A stretch of 64,000 nucleotides of DNA from Bettongia penicillata ogilbyi. Lineage: Eukaryota; Chordata; Mammalia; Diprotodontia; Potoroidae. Under the pieces are notes generated by a model. It searched no databases and was not told the DNA's origin. It saw only the letters and a list, made by a program, of their open reading frames with translations. The stretch lies in contig JAJHZJ010000082.1 in NCBI GenBank assembly GCA_023548195.1, positions 992,001-1,056,000 of the forward strand, given 5' to 3'. Numbering within the stretch: the stretch's first letter is position 1; every line of letters starts with the position of its first letter. Position numbers and translations under genes: made by a program. Shown here one piece after another: positions 23,726 to 34,709 of the stretch.

Positions 23726-24319
23726 GCGACTTCTGCTTTTTTGAATTTACTTGATGTTCTCATTTTATTCTGTGTCTGTTTTTAAAATGTGTTTCTTGTA
23801 GCAACAAATTGTGGGTTATTCTCTTTTTCAAACTGTCGTTCTTTTTATTTTATTGGGTTGGTTAATACATTCACATTTAAAATTGAGAGTTTGTATTTTC
23901 TTCAATTTATTTTTTCCAAATTATGAAATAATTTATTCTTATAGTGATTTTCAAACACCTATATCACAGCATATAACACTCTGAGGAATATACTGTTTAT
24001 TTATTTTACCTGGCTCTTGTTTTTCCACCCAGGACATGAATTTTCAGCTTTATTCTGGAACCCAATTTTGGGTCACTGAAGGCCTAAAGAAAGATAGAGA
24101 AAGACCTCAATAAAAACCCATTGCCCAATCACCTGTCTAACAAGAGATGCAACTTCTAGATCATGTGATTAGACAAGATGAAAGACTAGACATTGTGATT
24201 CCCTCAATCTCTTAAATCTCTTCAAAACAGGAATTGTGCTGATTTAATATACTTGGAATACAAAAGAAGGTGAAAAACCCATGAATTGACATCTACACTG
24301 AGTCCACTTAGTAACCCTC

Positions 24320-26190
24320 CCTCTTGCCTCACACCATCAGCAGCAAGGCTGCATTAACTGACCCATATTGTCTTGCAACAGACTTAAAACCCAAACCCCA
24401 ATCTACTTTCCTTTTTCCCAGGGCTATGGAAATCCTGATTCCAGTAGGTAGAAGTTTACTCAGGCTAGAACAGATAACCAGCCAGCATACCTCTCTGCAG
24501 TACTCTAAATTACTGAAAGTTATTGAGACCACACAGCAGCACCATAACAGACAGCATTCTGTGCTGCAAAAGTTCTCTGTGGGAGAGCCAGGAACAGAAG
24601 GAAAGAAGCAGGATGTGTGTCTCAACTGGAAATAATGCCCAACACCACATCCTACCCCAACTTTTCCCAGACCCTCAGAGACCTAAATTATAAAAATTAA
24701 CCTTCTAACACTGAGCATGGCAGTTCTGTCAGAAAATTGAGGAATAGAGGGAGTAGAACAGGATACCTTAACAGCTCACAGTGTGCATGTGGCAATGCTG
24801 AGGTTTGGGGATGGGGGATGCACCTGTGGCACTCACCTAAGCTTGGAAAGTACTCAGAACCCAGATGGAGCCAGTTCTATTCACCCAAAAGTCATTTATG
24901 ATGGAAACATGAATTGCCCAGTGTGCGAGGAGATTCAGCTCCCCAAAAAACTAGCAAATCAAAGACTTAGAAAGCAATTAACAGGGGAAAATAGGAGGGG
25001 GTTGGGGGGAAGACTGAAATGACCAAAGATCTCAAGAAGAAAATTCAAAGACCTTGAACATTAGCAGATAAATCAAGAGAGAAATCATTAACATTAGAAA
25101 GACATATACCCTCCAGATCTAGACAATGAGTTCAAACATCTATGAGTGTAGCAAAGGAAACAGAAAAAAATGAAATATCTGATGAGCCTGCAGATCCTGT
25201 GGAATTTGAGGGGAACATGGAACTAAAACATGCTGCTCCTGAGTGGTTCAAAAGTGAAATGAGAATTATGAGTGCAGAAGTAACGGGGAGAATAGGAAAA
25301 CTGGAATCTGTGATAACAAATCTTGCTAAAGAAGAGAAAGGAGAGAACAATAGATCAGAAATGAAAATATACAGTTATGGTCAATCTAGAAGAAGAAAAT
25401 AAAAGATCAATGACATTAAAAGAAAGTAAGTTCACTATAAAAGCAAAACATATTGATCTTGAAGACAGGGTGCAGAGAGACAATCTAGAGATCACAGGTC
25501 TACCAAAATACAATAGAACAAAATATCTTAAAACCAAAATGGCAGAAAATAATAGAAGAGACATGCCCAGAACTTTTGAACACAGTAAGTGAAATACTAA
25601 CTGGAAGAATTTACAGATCACTTCCAGAAAAAAACCCCAAGACTGAAAACTTCAAGATATATAGTGGCTAAGTTTAATAATTCAGTCCAGAAACATGTTC
25701 TGCAAGTGTTCAGAAGAAACACCCTCAAGAACAAAGGAAAGGAAATTAAAATAATGCAAGACTATTCTGTACCCACCAGAAAACACAGAAGGGAATGGAA
25801 TTATATCTTCCAAAGAGCAAAGGAGGTTAAGATGCAATCCAGGGTAGCCTATGCTGCAAATCTGAGCTTCACTATAAATGAAAAAGATAAGACATTCGAT
25901 TATAAAGAGGCATTTGAAATATTTTCAGAAAGAAAACTAGACTCAAAAAGAGATACAAAGGGATTTCTGGTAGGTCAAGGGCTGACAAAAAGCTAGTCTC
26001 AGGATCAGCCACCCACAACAGATGATTTTTTTCTCCTACCAGTTAGACCATCCAGAAGATGTTCCAGTTAATATTTTCTAGACCTGTCTCAAGATTGCAA
26101 ATAGCACTTGGGGTGGAGTTCAGGGTAGGGAAAAGGGAAAATTGTAGTTTGGAAAGCATCCTACCAAACTTAAAAGAGAAAAGGCTATTT
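24320..26190 (+). mobile_element. Divergent ORF1-only L1 relative (HAL1-like)
   Basis: A 5' region of about 800 bases precedes an ORF1-like coding remnant (25142-25996). No reverse transcriptase follows before the 7SL pseudogene at 26411. The ORF1 is clearly different from the one at 3689-4627, so this is another family or age class. Both ends are uncertain; the open frame at 24324-24635 has no recognised domain. Confidence 0.55.
25142..25996 (+). pseudogene. Broken divergent L1 ORF1
   Basis: Three consecutive frames hold ORF1 features in order. 25142-25402 is Glu/Lys-rich, likely the end of the coiled coil. 25377-25592 has HIDLEDRVQRDNLEITGL, the RRM entry that reads LENRSRRDNLKIMGL in the other copies. 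25664-25996 has KIMQDYSVPTRKHRREWNYI and AANLSFTINEKDKTF, the C-terminal domain signatures. Frameshifts lie near 25390 and 25600. Conserved positions (LE-R-RDNL-I-GLP; R-W; A-LS-TI) support the call despite low overall similarity. Confidence 0.7.
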
Positions 26191-26410
26191 CCATATTACA
26201 ATAATTATCATTATAGTTCCTAGGTTGGCAAAGCTTCACATAAAACTACCGTGTTGTCCAATTACTTGGGATATCCCTGCAAGGGACATTAATCACTCAA
26301 AAAAATTTTTTTAATGTTTCTAAATGGAAAGAAGTAGCAAAAAGTATCACAAAATATAGTAAATAAACTGAATGGTACTGTAGCTATGAATGATGACTAT
26401 ACTTGGACAT

Positions 26411-26630
26411 GTGGCAGGGGCATACATGTAATTTCTGGGGCTGGGGAAGGCTGAGAATGATAGCTTTTGGTGAACCCTGGGGGCTGAGAGTCACCAGCTT
26501 GCCTAAGGAGGACCAAACCAGGCAAAATCAGAAAAACAGAGTAGATTAAAACTTTCATGTCAATCAGTATTGTGATTAAGTCTGTGAGTGTCATCTGTAC
26601 TTCTAGCCTGGAAGAGATATGTGGGGGGTG
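26411..26630 (+). pseudogene. 7SL (SRP) RNA pseudogene with internal deletion
   Basis: The 5' part reads 'gtggcaggggcatacatgta', 'ggggctggggaaggctgag', 'tttggtgaaccctggggg'. This is the order of the 7SL Alu-domain start (GTGGCGCGTGCCTGTA, GGGAGGCTGAGG, TTGAGTCCAGGAG). The 3' part has 'caccagcttgcctaaggag' (26492-26510), 'aaaacagagtagattaaaac', 'tcatgtcaatcagtattgtg' and 'cttctagcctggaagagat'. These match the 7SL S-domain and 3' strand (ACCAGGTTGCCTAAGGAGG, GGAGCAGGTCAAAACT, CTGATCAGTAGTGGGAT, ACTCCAGCCTGGGCA). The central roughly 65-70 bases of 7SL are missing at about 26490. Functional 7SL is about 300 bases and has strong upstream promoter elements; this copy is 220 bases and diverged. A purine-rich tract at 26631-26735 follows. 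Confidence 0.75.
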
Positions 26631-26735
26631 GGGAAAGGAGGGAGGGAAGAGAAGAAGAGGCAAGGGAAGAGGAGAGAGGGAAGAGAGAAGAGAGGAAAGA
26701 GAGAAGAGAGGGGAGAGGAGAGAGATAGATTATGA
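26631..26735 (+). repeat. Purine-rich GA/GGA low-complexity tract
   Basis: The run consists of gagaggaa-type units. The Arg/Glu-rich frame across it (26557-26763) is a product of the repeat. It may be a degenerated A-rich tail of the 7SL pseudogene. Confidence 0.85.
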
Positions 26736-26799
26736 AGAATTCAGAGAAGTCTATCTGAAATAATATAAACTGAAATAAACAGAACTAGGAAAGAAAATA

Positions 26800-27045
26800 A
26801 TAGCTAGCATTTATAAGCATCTTAAGGTTTGCGAAGTGCTATCATATGTCATCTCATTTGATTTTCACAACAATGTAGGTGCTATGATTATTCCCATTTT
26901 TACATATGAGGAAACTGAGGTACTGAGAGGTTAAATGGCTGACTCACAGTCACACAATTAGGGAGTGTCTTGGACAGGACTTGAAGTCATATCTTTCTCA
27001 TTCCAAGTCCTTTGCTCTATTTACTATGTCATCTAGCTGCTCAAT
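26800..27045 (-). mobile_element. SINE, minus strand, nearly complete
   Basis: 'aagcatcttaaggtttgcg', 'gtcatctcatttgattttc', 'catatgaggaaactgaggt', 'gagaggttaaatggctgac' and the reversed head 'ctatgtcatctagctgctc' are in order. Confidence 0.75.
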
Positions 27046-27054
27046 GACTACCAA

Positions 27055-28145
27055 AATGTAAAGGAAAAAGACAACAATGACAAAAAACAATGAAAACTGA
27101 TGCTGCAATTATAATGACCAAGGCCCTGGAAGGGATGAAAATTATCACAAAAGATAAAATGGACAATTTTGATTGTATACAATTTAAAAATTTTTGTACA
27201 AATCAAGCCAATGAAGATAAAATTAGAAGGGAAACAGTTAACTAAGTGAAAAAAAAATCTTTGCAGCAACTTTCTTTGACATTTCCAATTCTTGTCAACA
27301 AGCATTTATTAAGCAACTATTATCTACTAGGCACTTTGCCAAGATAAACAGGATGATTCTGAATAAGAATCTCATTCAAATTTATAAGTAGAAGAGCCAT
27401 TCCTCAAATGATACACAGGATAGAAACAGATGGCTTTCCAAGAAAAACATCCAAGCCATTAGCTGCATAGTTTAAAAAATGCTCCGAATCACTATTAGAG
27501 AAATGTAAATTAAAGCACATCTCAAGTTCTACCTCAAACCTATCAGATCTGCAAATGTGACAAAAAAGGAAAATAACAATGTTGCAGGGATGTTGGGGAA
27601 ACATGCATATTAATTCACTATTGGTAGTACTGTGTTGGTCTAGATATTTTGGAAAGAAATTGGAATTATTTTCCCCAAGCCACAGAAGCATATATAACTT
27701 TTGATTCAGCAACATAACTACTAGAGCAAAGATTCCAAAGAAATCTAAGAAAGATAAAAAAAGAACCTATATGTACAAAGATATTTATAGCAGCTCTTTA
27801 GTAGTAGTAAACAACTAGAAACTAAGGAGGTGTTCATCAATGGCTGCACAAATTAAAATATATGAATGTAATGGAATACTATTGTGGTATAATAATTTTT
27901 TAATTATTAATAATTGTGACATAATAATTCATAATAATGAATAATGTTACTACCTACTTCCTGACAGAAAAGTGTTGTATTCAAGATACAGAATGAGACA
28001 TATACTTTTGGGGCCTGACCAAGGCAAAATTTGTTTTGCTTGACTGCATATTAATTACAAGAGTTTTTTTTGTTTTTCTTTTTTTCAATGAGGGAAGTAG
28101 GAGGGAAGGAAAGAAAATAAATGATTATTAATGAAAAATATTTTT
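27055..28145 (+). mobile_element. L1 3' part (ORF2 C-terminus and 3' UTR)
   Basis: 'aaaattatcacaaaagataaaatgg' and 'caatttaaaaatttttgtac' encode the degraded L1 ORF2 C-terminal region. Then come 'atttatagcagctctttag', 'ggtgttcatcaatggctgc', 'gtaatggaatactattgtgg', 'acagaatgagacatatac' and a 3' UTR with 'gggaagtaggagggaagg'. A short patch at 27290-27345 ('caacaagcatttattaagc') looks like an L2-end scrap inserted within it. Confidence 0.7.
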
Positions 28146-28189
28146 TTAAAAGGAAAAACAACATCCTTCTGTATAAGCAGGAGACTAAT

Positions 28190-28375
28190 ATATGAAACAT
28201 AGCATATACTATCAGACTCCACTGAATTACTGGCTAGTTTTTTTGTTGCTTTTTTTTCCTTCTTTTTTTATTCTACCGGTTGGGTAGGAGAAGTAGGAGA
28301 GAGATATTCAGAAGTGAAAATAATATAAAACCAAAATATATCAATTAAAAATTTCAAAAGAAGCAAACCAAAAGG
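28190..28375 (+). mobile_element. Possible further L1 3' UTR piece
   Basis: A T-rich run, 'ggagaagtaggagagagat' and 'aaccaaaatatatcaat' resemble the last part of a marsupial L1 3' UTR. The assignment is tentative. Confidence 0.4.
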
Positions 28376-28379
28376 GAGA

Positions 28380-29920
28380 TAGATACCAGAAGCAGTACAG
28401 GGATTTTTTTTTTAATTACAAAACTATCTACAAAACAAACAAGCAAGAAATATACTTAAACCCTATATGTCCAGCAAAGTGTTTATTTATGAGGCAATTA
28501 AATCACCAGTCAGTAAAAGCAAAGCAGGATAGCATATTGTTCTTCTATGAAGAAAGTCCGTGCATAGAAATATCATTAACCACAAAATTCTGATTCATAA
28601 AACCAAAGAGAATCTCTTCAATTTGTAACCAGATTTTCCAGTTAGTACTTACAGGTGATCTCAGAAGATACATTTGAGAATGATCACTTACTACATTTGT
28701 GCTCGTAAAATTCCTTACAACAATTTCTCCCGCCATTTGTTGTTCAATGGAAATCCTTTGGGCATGCTACAGACTGCCTTTTCCTCTTTCTTTTATCACT
28801 CATTAGAATATGGATAATATTTTGATATTTGAATCACAGGGCCATCTTCACTACCACAAACAGAAATGTTAAAGGAATCATCCATCATCCCTCATCACTT
28901 ACTAATTGAACATTGCTATTAGCGTAAGGGTTATTATTAAATCTTTCAACTCAAACCCATTTCACACAGTAATACTTTAAAGGTTTCAAGTGACTCCTTC
29001 TATTCATGTTATGACAGAGAAAGAATTAAGGGACTCCTAAAAATCCTGAGCCAATTAAAATCCTAGTATTCTGAACAGGATAAGAGAACCCGCAGAGAAA
29101 TATTCTGAGAAAAGGACCATATATCTGACAATTATTGTCAAAAGAATAATGAGAAAGGACAGAGTTGTCACAGAGCATAGCATATCCACCTTGGGTTATA
29201 GCTGAATAAGAAAAACTGGAAGAAAATATACCAGATGGGTCCACAGAGAACTAATGTAATGCTCTGAGTCATTTCTCTCTGTGTTATGAATAAAAACATT
29301 AAAGGAGTTTGCCAATAAAGGAACCCTTGAGGAAATAATTGAAAATTGTTAATATGGATCATTTCCTTATACTTTGGACCACAGGAATGCAAACAACTTT
29401 CCAACAAAGATAGAGGTCTGGAAAAAACCAACAATAACTTAATTAAAATTCCATCCTCTCCATGGTTGTAGCTACCATCCAAACATTCCCTGGGGTGCTT
29501 GGGAATCTATGAAAGGAAGACTGGAAGGGGGAGGGGGAACTGGCATGGGCCTTTGGGTATGGTGAGGTTCCCCTCTTCATTGGGCTTTTCTCGGAGGCCT
29601 AGAATTTATGCTATCGTCTCAAACCAAATTCTTTCCTGAATGCGCAAAGTAGATTAGACTAAAAAAATTCCATTAATACACTATTTTGAATACATGTCTT
29701 TATTAAAGTAACCATCTGTAATTTCAAATGCAACAAATACTTTAAAAAATTTTGTGATTGGTCGCACAAATGATAATAGCAAATAACCAGGACTATTGAA
29801 GTAGAGTTGATATGAAAGGGAAAACTAATAAAATTGTTTAATGTCAAGTCTCCTAAAACAATATTGATTTAATTACTAATCAATAATTACAAATAAATAA
29901 CTGAGGCAAACCTGTTATAA
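28380..29920. other. About 1.5 kb without recognised repeats
   Basis: This is the longest stretch in the window with no repeat I can name. A GC-richer patch lies at 29480-29625. Minus-strand open frames at 29026-29244 and 29168-29482 (104 residues) have no domain I can defend. Confidence 0.4.
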
Positions 29921-29924
29921 CACT

Positions 29925-30055
29925 TCCCAAGGAACACTGCACTTGAAATAAGAAGACCAGTTCAGTTCTTGAATTCAATCTTTGCCACTCACAAAGTTTG
30001 CACTGTTGGGGAAATCACTTTGCTCAGTTAGACCTCAGTTTACAGATTCAAAATT
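29925..30055 (+). mobile_element. SINE fragment
   Basis: 'gaaataagaagaccag', 'gggaaatcactttgctcag' and 'agacctcagtttacagattc' are a diverged SINE core. Confidence 0.5.
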
Positions 30056-30059
30056 AAAT

Positions 30060-30600
30060 TAAATTCAAAAAGCACTTATTAAGTATCTACAATTTACTAT
30101 ACTTTTTTCAGGTCAAGGGAATACAAAGACAACATAATTCTCCTCAAATATCTTAACTGGGAAACAGTAAGCACACAAATAAGTCAATGTAAAATATTAA
30201 TTTCAAGAGGCAGGGGACAAACACCACCAAAGAGACATCAGGAAAGGCCTCATTACACTTGTACTGATCCTGGAAGGAAGCTAAGGAATCCAACAGGCAG
30301 AATTAAAGAGAAAGCGCATTCTAGACATGAAGATGGATGATGAAATGTCATGTAACGGGAAGGATGGGCCAATTTGGCACAAACAGCATACATGGGGGAG
30401 GAGATGTGTGAAACTGGCACAGAAAGATAGATTTAAATACTGAAGAGGAGAGTTTATAGTTTGTCCTAGAAGTAATAGGAAGTCAGTAAATTTTCTTCAG
30501 CAAAAGGGTGCCATGATTGGATCTGGTACTTCAGGAATATTTGGCAGCTGTATGGAAGACGGTTTAGAAAAGGAAAACTAGAAGCAGGGAGAGCAATAAT
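30060..30600 (-). mobile_element. L2 LINE, minus strand
   Basis: 'aaaaagcacttattaagtatc', 'aaggcctcattacacttgtac', 'gatgatgaaatgtcatgtaac', 'aggagagtttatagtttgtcc', 'gaagtaataggaagtcag' and 'aaagggtgccatgattgg' follow the reverse L2 order. Confidence 0.7.
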
Positions 30601-31959
30601 GCTTCAACAAGAAACTCAGAGGTCATCGAGAAGTAGACCATGTCAGTACTGGTCAAATTTTATTAGACAAAGAATCCTTCCTACAACATCCCAAATAAGT
30701 AATCAAGACTTCACTAAAGGGATCTCTAATAAGGGGAAACTCATTACCTTCCAAGGCAGTTCATCCTACTTTTGGATAATTCTAATTATTAGGAACTTTT
30801 TTTCCCTTTTTATCAAGCCTAAATCTGCCTTTCATACAGCTTCTACCCACTGCTCTTGATTCTGCCTTCTAAAGCTTTTACTAGAACAACTTTAATCCAT
30901 TTCCCACATATCAAGCCTTCAAATATTTGAAAACCATCTCTCCCACTTCAGTCTTTTCTTCTTTGGGATGAATATCCTTAAGTCCTTCAATTAATATTGA
31001 CAAGGTTCGGTCTTCAGCCCCTTCGATGGTCATACTATTATTCTCTTCTGGAAACACTGTACTTTTTTCTTGCTAATGAACACAATTCTTCAGGTGTGAT
31101 CTGACTAGGGAAGGAAGATCAACTCATATATTCTAGACACTATGCCTCTCCATACAGCATAAAATCCTGTTAATTTTCTTTTGCTGTTACGTCACCCAGG
31201 TAATCCATGCTGAACTAGCAAGAAGTCCACAAAAACCCCCAGATATTTTTCATATAAGCAGTCATTACTTCCTGACTTCCTTCAGTTGTCTGAACAGTGA
31301 TCATCCTCAACCCCTCTCTTTAGAATCTTAGATTCTATTTCTGGGACACCAGGCTTTGATAGATTAGTTTTTTCTTTGCCTTGACTAGGGCTGTTGCTCA
31401 TGTAATCACTCCTTCACTTCTTCCTTCCTTCCCTCTTTCCTCTCTCCCTCCTTATATATTTTCATCCAAAAGAATGTAATAAGTTCCTTGAGGGGAGAGA
31501 CTGTCAGCAATTAGTGCAGACTGGCACATCTTAAGTACTTAACAAATGTTCTTGTGTATTTCTACTCTTTGTCTCTATCTCTCATCTCTCTGTCACTCTC
31601 TGCCTCTCATTTCACCTTTCCTTTTATAACTTGTATTTGGGAACCCCCTTTTTTGAACCTAAATGACAGAATTTAACACTTAAACTCATTAATTTTCCAT
31701 CATATTAGATTTGGGTGACTGATTGTACTAGTATATTGAGATCTTTCAGAATATTGGTTCTGTCATCTAACGTGGTAGTAACCTAATTTGTAACCTAATA
31801 GACTTTGAACTTAGTCTCCCCTGCAGATTTCATAAGTATGATACCTGTGCCTTCATCCAAGTCATGAATGTTGAACAGAACAAAGTAAAAAGCATCCTTA
31901 AGGCACTCTGCTGGGCACCTGAGTCAAAAATGACATCAGTTTATTAAAGGCAACTTTTG

Positions 31960-32200
31960 AGGTCTGTTCATTTAACTAAGTTCTGCATCCTTCAATAACT
32001 GTTGTACTGTTGTCTAGCCTACTCCTTCCAGCTTGTTTACAAGGACAAGAGAGCCTTTTTCAAATGTTTTGCTGAAATCTAGGTAAGCAATAGTATTCCT
32101 CTGCTCTGCCAATTAGTAAGCATGTCAAAAAGGAAAGGAAATTAATCTGGCATGACCTTTTTTGTGATGAAGTATAATGTTAAACAGATCCTAATAGGCC
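31960..32200 (-). pseudogene. CR1/L3 reverse-transcriptase fragment
   Basis: Reading the minus strand, positions 32091 down to 32059 encode IAYLDFSKTFE. This matches RT motif A of CR1 LINEs (vYLDFSKAFDtV), with A-F-D changed to T-F-E so a catalytic Asp is lost. Downstream codons give LVLVNK, matching the usual 'iLvdKL'. Only short stretches stay open. CR1 RT would copy the element's own RNA at the target; this one cannot act. Confidence 0.7.
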
Positions 32201-32212
32201 TCAGGTACCTTT

Positions 32213-32653
32213 TGTTACTGTCTATTGAGGCACTGGGTCAAAGGGTCCTGCCCTCCAACTCTGAAAAGTATACAAATACTCTAAGGTGAGGTTTTACTTT
32301 GGGGCTTAGTTTTTGTAAAATGGTTTGTGTGCTAGATAAGACTCTGGGAAGTCACTAAGGAGCCCCAGGCTTTGAAAACTCAGATGTTGGTGCTTCTTTC
32401 TCTGGTATGTATGTAATGGTCAGACAGCTGGATCTGTCTGTTGATCTGTGATATATGTACTGCCTATGGTAAGGCAGCTGGAAGCTCTGTCTGCTGATTT
32501 TTATTTCTCTGTTTATATTTTCTCTTAAGTTCAGGGTGATGACTTTTCCACCTGAACTAAGCGAATGATGTATGTGCTTGATTAAAGTGATTGTTGACCC
32601 CTCAAAAGTTGCTTTTGCTTTTAGAAAAGTAGATCAAAGAACCTGTGATAACA
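32213..32653. mobile_element. Candidate LTR-like insertion within the CR1
   Basis: About 440 bases unlike the CR1 on either side begin TGTTAC and end GATAACA, a short inverted terminus typical of LTRs. An ATTAAA lies at 32581-32586. No convincing target duplication was found, and the flanking CR1 pieces may overlap by about 40 bases, so the boundaries are soft. No coding capacity. Confidence 0.35.
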
Positions 32654-32881
32654 GGCCCTCTTGTATACGTTGAAGCCAATGCAGACTCTTTGCGATAGAT
32701 GGTTTCTTTTCTAGATGTTTGTTAGCAATCCCTTTAATAATATGTTTATTGAATTTTGAGAGAGAAAAAAAGTCAAGCTCTTTGGAATATAGTTCTCAGA
32801 CTCTACAATCTTCCTTTTCTTTGGAAATGGGTGCAGTGGTAATTTAAATGGGAAGAGCTTTCCTATTCATTAATAGGCCTA

Positions 32882-33355
32882 TGTGACCTGCCTGGGTGAC
32901 ATGGAAGTCTGAGTCACATGGAGCCTGAGGTGGGAGGAGTTTGCTGAATAGATAGAACAAGAAGGGGTGGGGCAGAGAGGGTAGAACAAGAAGAGGTGGA
33001 GCTAGAGCAGAGTAGAAGGGAAATTAGTGAGAGAGCGGTTAGAACTGAAAGACACAGGCAATCCTGCAGCTGGCTGTGAAAGAAAGGCATTTTGTTTAAG
33101 GGGGCCTGTCTGTGATTTCTTTAAGGGAGTTGGTTTGTGGGAAGCCTAACAGAGGGATGGCTTGGGGCAGGTGTTGCCCTCTGCATTGTTATTTTATATA
33201 GATGTCTTTGTTACTAAGATACTTTTGGCTTTCTGGGATCTGAATAAACATTTTGGTTGTGTCTTCCATGTGGAGAGTCTGTATTTCGTGATTGAGAATT
33301 GTGCCAGGATATTCATGGCTGCTGTAGGCTCTGTGAATATCACACTGGCGCTACA
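32882..33355 (+). mobile_element. Possible second LTR-like segment
   Basis: The stretch is G-rich against its AT-rich surroundings. It has a TATA-like 'ttttatatag' near 33191 and AATAAA at about 33243-33248, and starts 'tgtgacctgcctgg'. These are LTR-like features in the right order. I did not find a target duplication and cannot name the family. The open frames at 33162-33485 and 33194-33400 are not supported as genes. Confidence 0.3.
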
Positions 33356-33359
33356 ACTG

Positions 33360-34170
33360 TTCACAGAAGTAATCAATGACAACAAAAGAAAATATATCAC
33401 TCAAATGCAAGATGGAAATGTCATTAAAGGGAAAATCCAACAAGAAGCCCTTGTATGTAACATATCCATTGCCACAAAGTGTTGAGTATACCTGCAGAAC
33501 ACTAGAAATCTCTTCAAATAATGTTTCGTAAAACCATTAGGCTCACTGATGGTGAAACTTTGGGGGAAGGCCATCCCATCTACAAACCTTGGAATTGCAA
33601 TATGAATTTAAAGTTGTATGCTAGATGAATGATAAAAGTATTTTGAGCAATTCAAGAATTTCACTGTTAACAGAATATATACATGCTACCATAGTCAATA
33701 TACTGGAATGCATGTCTCAGCCAAAAGATTTCATAGGGTTAGCACGGTTTTATAGTATATGCTTTAGTTTTGCCATTACCATCTCATTATATGAAGAAAG
33801 CTGGCATCATGAGCTTTTTTAGTTCACCCTTAAATGTTAATAAAATTTGCAGTCCAAGGAAAATATCAAGTTCTTATTAGAAGTCAAATTAAGTACTATG
33901 AAATTATAAAATTCAAGTTTGATCCTAAAAGAGATACATAAAAAAAACACTTATCTTCTTTGAAGAAGTGTGGGATTAGGGTGGTGGTAGTAGTAGAAAA
34001 CTGTAAGGTCAGACTTTTTATGTGTACATATCAGTAAGCCTGCTAATTTTTTTCCCCTTTTGCTTTATTGTTTCTTATAAGGGTTGGCTTTCTGGAAAAG
34101 GAAGAAATTTCCCTAAGGCCTAAGAATGACACTATTAAAACAAAAGATATCAATAAAAATGCAGTTTTTA
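33360..34170. other. Mostly unassigned
   Basis: Only an L1 3' UTR scrap near 34030-34105 ('cttataagggttggctttctg') is suggested. Confidence 0.35.
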
Positions 34171-34174
34171 AAGA

Positions 34175-34690
34175 AAAGCTTAGATAACAACCCCTTACAT
34201 TTACAACGTACCTTAGAGTATAATGCAGGTTTTTACATACATTATCATTTATTTCTCACAAAAATCCCATGGGATCAGCAATGTAGTTATTACCAAAGGC
34301 AGTTTAATAAAGTAGAAAGAACAATGGACTGGGCATCTGGGTGCCTAAATTCTAGTTTCAGTTTTGCTACCATCTAGGTAAAGGATAATAAGCAAGTAAA
34401 TCTCATAACTTCACTAAATATCCATCTCCAATCTCTAAAATGAGAGGGAGAGGGAGGTAGACAAGATGATCTCTTAACATTCCTTCCAGGCTTAACATCT
34501 ATGTCTTTTCTGTTTGGGTAAAGGAAACAAAGTAACAACAACCAAAAATTTCACCACATTCTTGGCTCTAGGCTTCTACTATACTTACTTTTACAGGATG
34601 GGGAATCAGGCAAAGAGAGGTAAAATGACTTGGCAAAGATCACATAGCTAGTGGAGGGTTAGAAACTAGGTCATCTGATTTGAGCTGATT
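34175..34690 (-). mobile_element. SINE, minus strand, split by another SINE
   Basis: The first half ends at about 34300 ('catacattatcatttatttc', 'aaaatcccatgggatcagc'). The second half resumes at about 34570 ('cttttacaggatggggaat', 'gtaaaatgacttggcaaag', 'catagctagtggagg'). A plus-strand SINE (34305-34505) lies between. Confidence 0.55.
34305..34505 (+). mobile_element. SINE inside the minus-strand SINE
   Basis: 'gtagaaagaacaatggactgg', 'ctctaaaatgagagggag', 'gacaagatgatctcttaac' and 'attccttccaggcttaac' follow MIR-type SINE order. Confidence 0.6.
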
Positions 34691-34709
34691 CAAATTCTAT
34701 TTTATCTGA

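Larger units (their letters stand above)
19235..23905 (-). mobile_element. Long L1 element, minus strand, multiply interrupted
   Basis: The 3' end lies near 19235. The ORF2 C-terminal region covers about 19440-20100, the reverse transcriptase about 21270-22180, and more ORF2 to about 23900 ('ccattcacatttaaaattga'-type block at 23867). Three insertions interrupt it: SINEs at 21120-21355 and 23490-23725, and a second L1 at 22699-23099. Removing them leaves about 3.8 kb of one L1. It is heavily decayed and has no long frame. Its 3' end differs from the L1 3' UTR seen at 7 kb, suggesting an older subfamily. Confidence 0.75.
30640..32870 (-). mobile_element. CR1/L3 LINE, minus strand, interrupted
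   Basis: On the plus strand: 'ggggaaactcattacc', 'ggcagttcatcctacttttgg', 'tattaggaactttttttccc', 'ctgctcttgattctgccttc', 'ggtgtgatctgactaggg', 'ccatactattattctc', 'gtcatgaatgttgaacag', 'ttttgctgaaatctaggtaag' and 'gtcaaaaaggaaaggaaat'. This is the reversed CR1 order from 3' end into the RT. Sequence resembling CR1 resumes at about 32656-32870 ('aagtcaagctctttggaat', 'cagactctacaatcttcc') after an LTR-like insert. An L2-like scrap interrupts at 31385-31560. Confidence 0.7.

Noticed and set aside
26401..26435. Similarity to the start of U1 snRNA (atactt...ggcagggg)
   Set aside because: The match stops after about 30 bases, whereas 7SL explains the whole 220 bases in order.
29168..29482. 104-residue minus frame with a short PQGF pattern reminiscent of retroviral RT
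   Set aside because: The pattern is isolated; no catalytic Asp box or flanking RT block is found in order, so it cannot be supported.
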